Source: Proteobacteria bacterium SG_bin5 (lineage in GTDB: Bacteria > Pseudomonadota > Alphaproteobacteria > Sphingomonadales > Sphingomonadaceae). From it: 30,251 nucleotides of DNA. The notes below the pieces were generated by a model. The model ran no database searches, had not been told where the DNA came from, and saw only the letters and a list, made by a program, of their open reading frames with translations. A program made the position numbers and the translations under genes. The DNA is taken from assembly GCA_002083475.1 (NCBI GenBank), contig LWDI01000044.1:1-30251 (forward strand), read 5' to 3'. Numbering within the stretch: position 1 is the first letter of the stretch; each line of letters opens with the position of its first letter. This document shows positions 26,400-30,251 of the stretch, one piece after another.

Positions 26400-27230
26400 T
26401 TAGCGGAGCAGCTGGAGCACGCCCTGCTGCGACTGGTTCGCCTGAGCGAGCATCGCGGTCGAGGCCTGGCTCAAGATCTGCGCCTTGGCGAGCGCCGTCG
26501 TTTCGGTCGAGAAATCGACGTCTTCGATGCGGCTGCGCGCGTCCGACAGGTTGGTCGAGTTGTTGGTCAGCTGGTTGACCTGGCTCTGCAGCTGGTTCTG
26601 CGCGGCACCCAGATCGGCGCGACGGGTCGCGACGGTCGCGATCGCGTCGTCATAATCCTGCAGCGTCGCGCCCGAAGTCACGCCGCCCGAACCCGCGACG
26701 CCACCGACGCCGCCCGAACCATTGACCGCGAGGTCGGTGCCCAGGTTCAGCGTGATCGCGTCCGACGCGCCCGCGCCGGCCTGGATCGTCACCGAGCCGC
26801 TGCCGCCGGCCGAACCGTCGAACAGCTTGATGCCGTTGAAGGTGGTGTTGCTGATGACGCTGCTGATCTGCTTGGCGAGCGCGTCCTGCTCGGTCTTGAT
26901 GTTGTCGAGGTCGGTCTGCTGATAGGTGCCGTTCGACGCCTGCACCGCGAGTTCGCGCATGCGCTGCAGCATGTTGCCGACTTCGTCCAGCGCGCCTTCG
27001 GCGGTCTGCGCCATCGAGATGCCGTCATTGGCGTTGCGCACGCCCTGGTTCATGCCCTTGATCTGCGCGGTCATCGACGAAGCGATCGCGAGGCCGGCCG
27101 CGTCGTCCTTGGCCGAGTTGATGCGCTTGCCGGTCGACAGACGCTCCATGCTGGTCTTCAGCATCATGTCCGCCTTGGTCGCCGCGTTCGAAGCGCGCAG
27201 CGAGCTGATATTGGTCCCGATAACAGCCAT
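26400..27230 (-). CDS. fliC: Flagellin (short, D0/D1 type)
   Basis: A 276-aa flagellar filament subunit, exported by the flagellar type III apparatus. The N-terminal D0/D1 helices are classic (MAVIGTNISSLRASNAATKA, ERLSTGKRINSAKDDAAGLA, NANDGISMAQTAEGALDEV, QRMRELAVQASNGTY), and so is the C-terminus (SRIEDVDFSTETTALAKAQIL, QANQSQQGVLQLLR). The centre (about 145-190) is a Gly/Ser/Ala-rich linker with no D2/D3 domains, as in other short alphaproteobacterial flagellins. The ATG at 27230 has AAGGAGA nine bases upstream on the minus strand; the open frame upstream to 27293 is not flagellin-like. No cysteine, as usual. It is divergent from the sigma-54 activator gene. I could not find a convincing promoter of its own in 27231-27500. 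Confidence 0.97.
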   Translation of the reverse strand: MAVIGTNISSLRASNAATKADMMLKTSMERLSTGKRINSAKDDAAGLAIASSMTAQIKGMNQGVRNANDGISMAQTAEGALDEVGNMLQRMRELAVQASNGTYQQTDLDNIKTEQDALAKQISSVISNTTFNGIKLFDGSAGGSGSVTIQAGAGASDAITLNLGTDLAVNGSGGVGGVAGSGGVTSGATLQDYDDAIATVATRRADLGAAQNQLQSQVNQLTNNSTNLSDARSRIEDVDFSTETTALAKAQILSQASTAMLAQANQSQQGVLQLLR

Positions 27231-27357
27231 TTCCCGTGTCTCCTTCTTCCCTGACGTCTCCGCCGCCCCCCATCGGAAGAGCCGCGCCGTCAAGGGCAGG
27301 AACGACCGTTTCGCCGCGACATTAAGCAGTTTCGCTCACCGGCTGGCAAAATTCATC

Positions 27358-27373
27358 AGGCACAGGGCTTGCA
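27358..27373 (+). promoter_or_regulatory. Sigma-54 promoter upstream of the activator-fliE-fliF cluster
   Basis: AGGCAC-AGGGC-TTGCA fits the -24/-12 consensus (TGGCAC-N5-TTGCW): GG at 27359-27360 and GC at 27371-27372 are exactly ten bases apart, with one mismatch in the -24 hexamer. It would start transcription near 27384, giving a leader of about 117 bases to ATG 27501. Confidence 0.7.
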
Positions 27374-27500
27374 TGGACAAGCGGGAAGGATCGTTGGGCT
27401 CGGGCGGCAACAGCGGAAAAATCTTGCCGCTCGGCCGGTCGAATTAACGGGTCATTTACCATGGGGGCCGCAAAAAGCGTGGCACCAAGGGGGGAAAGCA

Positions 27501-28397
27501 ATGCGTTCGATTTTTCCGTCCGCCGCCGTGCTGCGCCAGAAGTTCGCGCTGATTTCGGCGCTGCGGTCGCAAGGGCTGACGCTGGGCTCGTTCGAGGCGA
27601 CCAAGCCCGCCCCGCGCGACCTGTTCCTGGTGGCCGAGGGCGAGGTGCCCCCGGCGCCTGCACGGACCGTGATCCTGGGGCAACAGGGCCGGCACGTCAT
27701 CCCCTTCGCCAACGGCAATCCGGCGCGCGTCGCTTATGATGCCGAACACGCGCTGATCGGCGACGCCTTCGCCCGCGCGCTGATCGCCGGGCCCGACATG
27801 CCGACCGCCGCCGATCCCGAGAGCCTCGCGCTCTACGCGCTCGCCGAGCGCGTCGCCCAGGCCGAGATCACCGTGCTGATCAACGGCCCCACCGGCACCG
27901 GCAAGGAAGTGCTGGCGCGCACCATCCATCTCAATTCGGCGCGGGCGCAAAAGCCGTTCGTCGCGATCAATTGCGCCGCGCTGCCCGAGGCGATGCTCGA
28001 AGCCTTGCTGTTCGGTCACCAAAAGGGCGCGTTCACCGGCGCTTCCTCGGGCGGCGAAGGCTTCTTCCGGGCGGCCGATGGCGGCACGCTATTGCTCGAC
28101 GAAATCGCCGAAATGCCGCTCAATCTGCAAGCCAAGCTGCTCCGCGCGCTGCAGGAGCGCGAGGTGATCCCCTTGGGCGCCTCTACCCCGGTGCCGGTGG
28201 ACGTACGGGTGATCGCCTGCGCCAATCGCGACTTGCAAGCCGAAGTCGCCGCCGGCCGCTTCCGCGCCGATCTCTATTATCGGCTGAGCGTCTTCCCGCT
28301 CACCACCAAGCCGCTCGCCGAGCGCCCGCAAGACATTCCCGCGCTCGCCGCGACGTTGATCCTGCGCCACGCCGGCAACCGCGCGACCATCCCCTGA
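27501..28397 (+). CDS. N-terminal fragment of the sigma-54 activator: receiver-like region plus AAA+ domain
   Basis: A 298-residue fragment ending at the in-frame TGA. Residues 1 to about 105 replace a response-regulator receiver domain but show no phospho-acceptor DD...D...K pattern, so control is probably not by phosphorylation. The AAA+ domain follows: Walker A NGPTGTGKEVLA (K135), the sigma-54-contact loop GAFTGA (176-181), Walker B GGTLLLDEIAEM (D200, E201) and the arginine-finger region RFRADLYYRLSVFPL. The stop falls just before the sensor-II and DNA-binding parts. If made, the fragment could hydrolyse ATP and might touch sigma-54 but could not bind its enhancer. AAGGGGGG precedes ATG 27501. 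Confidence 0.85.
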   Translation: MRSIFPSAAVLRQKFALISALRSQGLTLGSFEATKPAPRDLFLVAEGEVPPAPARTVILGQQGRHVIPFANGNPARVAYDAEHALIGDAFARALIAGPDMPTAADPESLALYALAERVAQAEITVLINGPTGTGKEVLARTIHLNSARAQKPFVAINCAALPEAMLEALLFGHQKGAFTGASSGGEGFFRAADGGTLLLDEIAEMPLNLQAKLLRALQEREVIPLGASTPVPVDVRVIACANRDLQAEVAAGRFRADLYYRLSVFPLTTKPLAERPQDIPALAATLILRHAGNRATIP

Positions 28398-28424
28398 CCC
28401 GATGCCGAGGCGATCGCCGCGCTG

Positions 28425-28817
28425 ATGGCGCATGACTGGCCGGGCAATGTCCGCGAGCTGGAGAACGTGATCCAGCGCGCGTTGCTGTTCGCGGGCGGCG
28501 ACACGATCGGCGCCGAGCATATCCTGTTCGATCGCCCCGCCCCGGCGCCCGTGGCGATGCCGGTGGGATCGAACGTCGCCGCTTTCCCGGGTTTGCCGGC
28601 GGCGCCGGCGGCGCCCGAGCGGCTGAGCAACATCGTCCAGATGAGCGAATTCCAGGCGATCCGCGAGACGCTCGCGGCGTGCGGCGGCAATCGGCTCGAG
28701 ACCGCGCGGCGGCTCGGCATTTCGGAACGAACCTTGCGTTACCGGCTCGCGAAGGCCCGGGCGCAGGGCGAGGACATCACCAACTTCACCCGGTCTAACA
28801 AGGCGGTGTCGGCATGA
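28425..28817 (+). CDS. C-terminal fragment of the sigma-54 activator: sensor II and Fis-type HTH
   Basis: This segment is in the same frame as the upstream fragment. Translation could restart at ATG 28425 (130 aa), though no ribosome-binding site stands out. It begins with MAHDWPGNVRELENVIQRAL, the end of the AAA+ module. A Pro/Ala linker (about residues 42-65) follows, then a Fis-family DNA-binding domain (MSEFQAIRETLAACGGNRLE, TARRLGISERTLRYRLAKAR). Alone it has no ATPase and would act, at most, as a DNA-binding competitor. The TGA at 28815-28817 overlaps the ATG of fliE (ATGA), so translation of fliE may be coupled to this part of the gene. Confidence 0.75.
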   Translation: MAHDWPGNVRELENVIQRALLFAGGDTIGAEHILFDRPAPAPVAMPVGSNVAAFPGLPAAPAAPERLSNIVQMSEFQAIRETLAACGGNRLETARRLGISERTLRYRLAKARAQGEDITNFTRSNKAVSA

Positions 28818-29179
28818 GCGTGAACGGTGTAGGCGGCGGCGGGATCGACCGCGTGCTCGCGCTGCGGGCGCAGATTCTGGAACGCAACCAGGCGCTGCAA
28901 CGCGCCAATCAGGCGGTGGCGGGCAGCGCGCCCGGCGTGCAGGCGCCGGCGGGGCCGGCCAAGAATTTCACCGCCGCGCTCCAGGACGCGCTGCAGCAGG
29001 TGAACGAAGGCCAGGCGCGCGCCGGCCAGGCGACCAGCGCTTATGAGCGCGGCGAGACGATCGACATCGCCAAGGTGATGCTCGCCCGCCAGGAGGCCGC
29101 CGTCGGCTTCGAGGCGACGCTGCAAGTCCGCAACAAATTGCTGTCCGCTTACAAGGACATCATGAGCATGCCGGTCTAA
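28814..29179 (+). CDS. fliE: Flagellar hook-basal body protein FliE
   Basis: A 121-aa basal-body protein that joins the MS ring (FliF) to the proximal rod and is itself exported. Evidence: helical N-terminus (IDRVLALRAQILERNQALQR), the central NFTAALQDALQQVNEGQ, and the conserved C-terminal block YERGETIDIAKVMLARQEAAVGFEATLQVRNKLL with KDIMSMPV at the end. The length is normal for FliE. The ATG overlaps the stop codon of the sigma-54 activator, and the next gene, fliF, starts five bases after its stop, so activator-fliE-fliF forms a tight operon. No signal peptide, as expected for a flagellar type III substrate. Confidence 0.96.
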   Translation: MSVNGVGGGGIDRVLALRAQILERNQALQRANQAVAGSAPGVQAPAGPAKNFTAALQDALQQVNEGQARAGQATSAYERGETIDIAKVMLARQEAAVGFEATLQVRNKLLSAYKDIMSMPV

Positions 29180-29184
29180 GATAG

Positions 29185-30251
29185 ATGAGCACCGAACTCG
29201 CCCCCGCGCCCAGCGCGCCCCTTCCCGCCGCCGCGGCCCTCGGTGGCCGCTTCGCCGGTCCGCTCGCGCAGCTGCGCGGCTTGCTCGCCCAGCCGGCGGT
29301 CAAACGCAGCCTGCCGCTGGTGATCGTCGCAGCGCTGATCGGCGCGGCCGCGCTCGCCTGGATGACGCTCGCGACCCCGCCGCAGAAGACGCTGTTCCAG
29401 CAGCTCCCCGATGCCGACAAGGCGGCGGTGACGAGCGCGCTCCAGGCCGCCAATATCAGCAGCCGCATCGACGACGCGACCGGCGCGGTGACCGTCAACG
29501 AAGACGATTACGCCCGCGCCCGGATGCTGCTCGCGAGCCAAGGCCTGCCCAAGGCGGCGCCGGGCGGCTATGCGATCCTCGATCAGCTGCCGATGGGCGT
29601 GAGCCGCGCGGTGGAGGGCGAGCGACTGCGCCAGGCGCGCGAGACCGAACTCGCGCGCTCGATCGAGGAACTCGATTCGGTCGCCGAGGCGCGGGTGCAT
29701 CTGGCGATGCCCGAGGCGAGCGTGTTCGTGCGCGAGCAAGCCAGCCCCTCGGCCTCGGTGGTGCTCAAGCTCCAGCCCGGGCGCGCGCTCGGCGAGGCGC
29801 AAGTCTCCTCGATCGTCAACCTCGTTGCTTCCTCGGTGCCGGGGATGAAGCCCGAAGGGGTGACGATCGTCGATCAGATGGGCACTTTGCTCAGCAAGGC
29901 GCCGGGCGAGGAAGGCGGCTCGGCCGCCGCCCAAGCGCGGATCGATTTCCAGCGCCGGATCGAGGAGAAATATCGCCAGCAGCTCGCGCAATTGCTGACG
30001 CCGCTGGTCGGCGCGGGCAATTTCTCGGCGGAAGTGCAGGCCGAGGTCGATCTCGACGAGACCCAGGCGACGCGCGAGAGCTATGACAAGCAAGGCGCGC
30101 TCCGCGCCGAACAGGGCAATTGGTCGGCGGACAAGGCCGAGGCGCCCCCGGGGGGCATCCCGGGCGCGCTTTCGAACACGCCGCCGCCCGCCAGCACGGT
30201 GACCGCGCCCGGCCAGCCCACGACGCCCGCCGCGCCCGCCCCCGGCGCCGC
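29185..30251 (+). CDS. fliF: Flagellar MS-ring protein FliF (5' part; runs off the window)
   Basis: The first 355 codons of the MS-ring protein, the inner-membrane platform on which the flagellum is built. A Pro/Ala-rich cytoplasmic N-terminus is followed by the first transmembrane helix (about residues 44-63, LPLVIVAALIGAAALAWMTL). Then comes the ring-building region: TLFQQLPDADKAAVTSALQA, INV-like ARMLLASQGLPKAA, SRAVEGERLRQARETELARS, SVAEARVHLAMPEASVF, and VSSIVNLVASSVPGMKPEGVTIVDQMGTLLS. Next are FQRRIEEKYRQQLAQLLTPLVG and EVDLDETQATRESYD, then a Pro/Ala/Thr-rich loop near the window end. The frame is open to 30251 with no stop. Start ATG 29185 is five bases after fliE with no clear ribosome-binding site, so coupling to fliE is likely. 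Confidence 0.96.
   Translation, partial: MSTELAPAPSAPLPAAAALGGRFAGPLAQLRGLLAQPAVKRSLPLVIVAALIGAAALAWMTLATPPQKTLFQQLPDADKAAVTSALQAANISSRIDDATGAVTVNEDDYARARMLLASQGLPKAAPGGYAILDQLPMGVSRAVEGERLRQARETELARSIEELDSVAEARVHLAMPEASVFVREQASPSASVVLKLQPGRALGEAQVSSIVNLVASSVPGMKPEGVTIVDQMGTLLSKAPGEEGGSAAAQARIDFQRRIEEKYRQQLAQLLTPLVGAGNFSAEVQAEVDLDETQATRESYDKQGALRAEQGNWSADKAEAPPGGIPGALSNTPPPASTVTAPGQPTTPAAPAPGA

Larger units (their letters stand above)
27501..28817 (+). pseudogene. Sigma-54-dependent flagellar regulator (FlbD/FleQ-like), interrupted by an in-frame TGA
   Basis: The whole gene is one continuous frame of 439 codons from ATG 27501 to TGA 28815-28817, apart from a TGA at 28395-28397 (codon 299). 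Both sides are typical enhancer-binding-protein sequence: AAA+ motifs before it, and MAHDWPGNVRELENVIQRAL plus a Fis-type helix-turn-helix after it. There is no frameshift and no missing sequence, so a single base change (for example TGG Trp to TGA) explains it. Alternatives are a sequencing error or programmed or leaky readthrough; the base after the stop is C (TGAC), generally a leaky context in bacteria. The flagellar role is inferred from the neighbours flagellin, fliE and fliF. Confidence 0.8.

Noticed and set aside
27231..27357. Sigma-54 or sigma-28 promoter for flagellin on the minus strand
   Set aside because: Candidates had wrong spacing (GG-N11-GC) or poor -10 matches; none reached a reportable level.
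28395..28397. Selenocysteine at the in-frame TGA
   Set aside because: A sigma-54 activator has no redox site at this linker between AAA+ and sensor II, and no selenoprotein genes are visible. A Trp-to-stop change is far simpler.

Overview
The window reads as a chromosomal segment of an alphaproteobacterium, most likely a sphingomonad (Sphingomonadales). This is inferred from the very high GC content, two long TonB-dependent receptors with the VVVTG box, a DUF2093 protein behind xseA, a short flagellin, a CTTG-N17-xCTATAT heat-shock promoter of the alphaproteobacterial RpoH type, and intergenic repeats of the kind common in sphingomonads. Most of it is ordinary chromosome. I see no prophage, IS element, CRISPR array, tRNA or rRNA.

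Layout. 1-3888: a partial one-pass membrane protein and purD on the minus strand, divergent from a tight plus-strand operon xseA / DUF2093 / secreted M23 endopeptidase; the 5' ends of purD and xseA overlap. 4105-10925: two TonB-dependent receptors on the plus strand, each closed by a strong intrinsic terminator, with a small minus-strand unknown gene between them. 11072-11377: a small secreted cysteine-rich protein in an AT-richer patch. 11440-14016: clpB on the minus strand behind an RpoH-like promoter that contains a perfect inverted repeat. 14148-21424: plus-strand hydrolases: a penicillin/AHL-acylase-family Ntn hydrolase, a two-domain M16 zinc protease with a 100-aa partner of unknown function, and a Tat-exported DUF885 protein. 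21425-21820: about 400 bp without genes, filled with two families of inverted repeats. 21821-26297: clpS (minus), then plus-strand pabB-pabC fusion and an aspartate/aromatic-type aminotransferase, a 46-aa membrane microprotein, and an exported one-cysteine MsrA. 26400-30251: the start of a flagellar cluster: flagellin (minus), then a sigma-54 activator, fliE and fliF (plus, running off the window).

The most striking observation is in the flagellar cluster. The sigma-54 activator gene (27501-28817) carries an in-frame TGA at 28395-28397. It separates an intact AAA+ domain from the WPGNVREL and Fis-type helix-turn-helix part, which continues in the same frame. A near-consensus sigma-54 promoter (27358-27373) lies upstream of this gene. 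Either the gene is freshly broken, or TGA is read through, or it is a sequence error. The outcome matters for motility, because fliE overlaps the activator stop codon and is probably co-transcribed with it.

I found no coherent novel multi-gene system. The accessory-looking items are the twin-CX3C secreted protein, the 46-aa microprotein, the 100-aa protein behind the M16 protease, and the repeat-filled gap.
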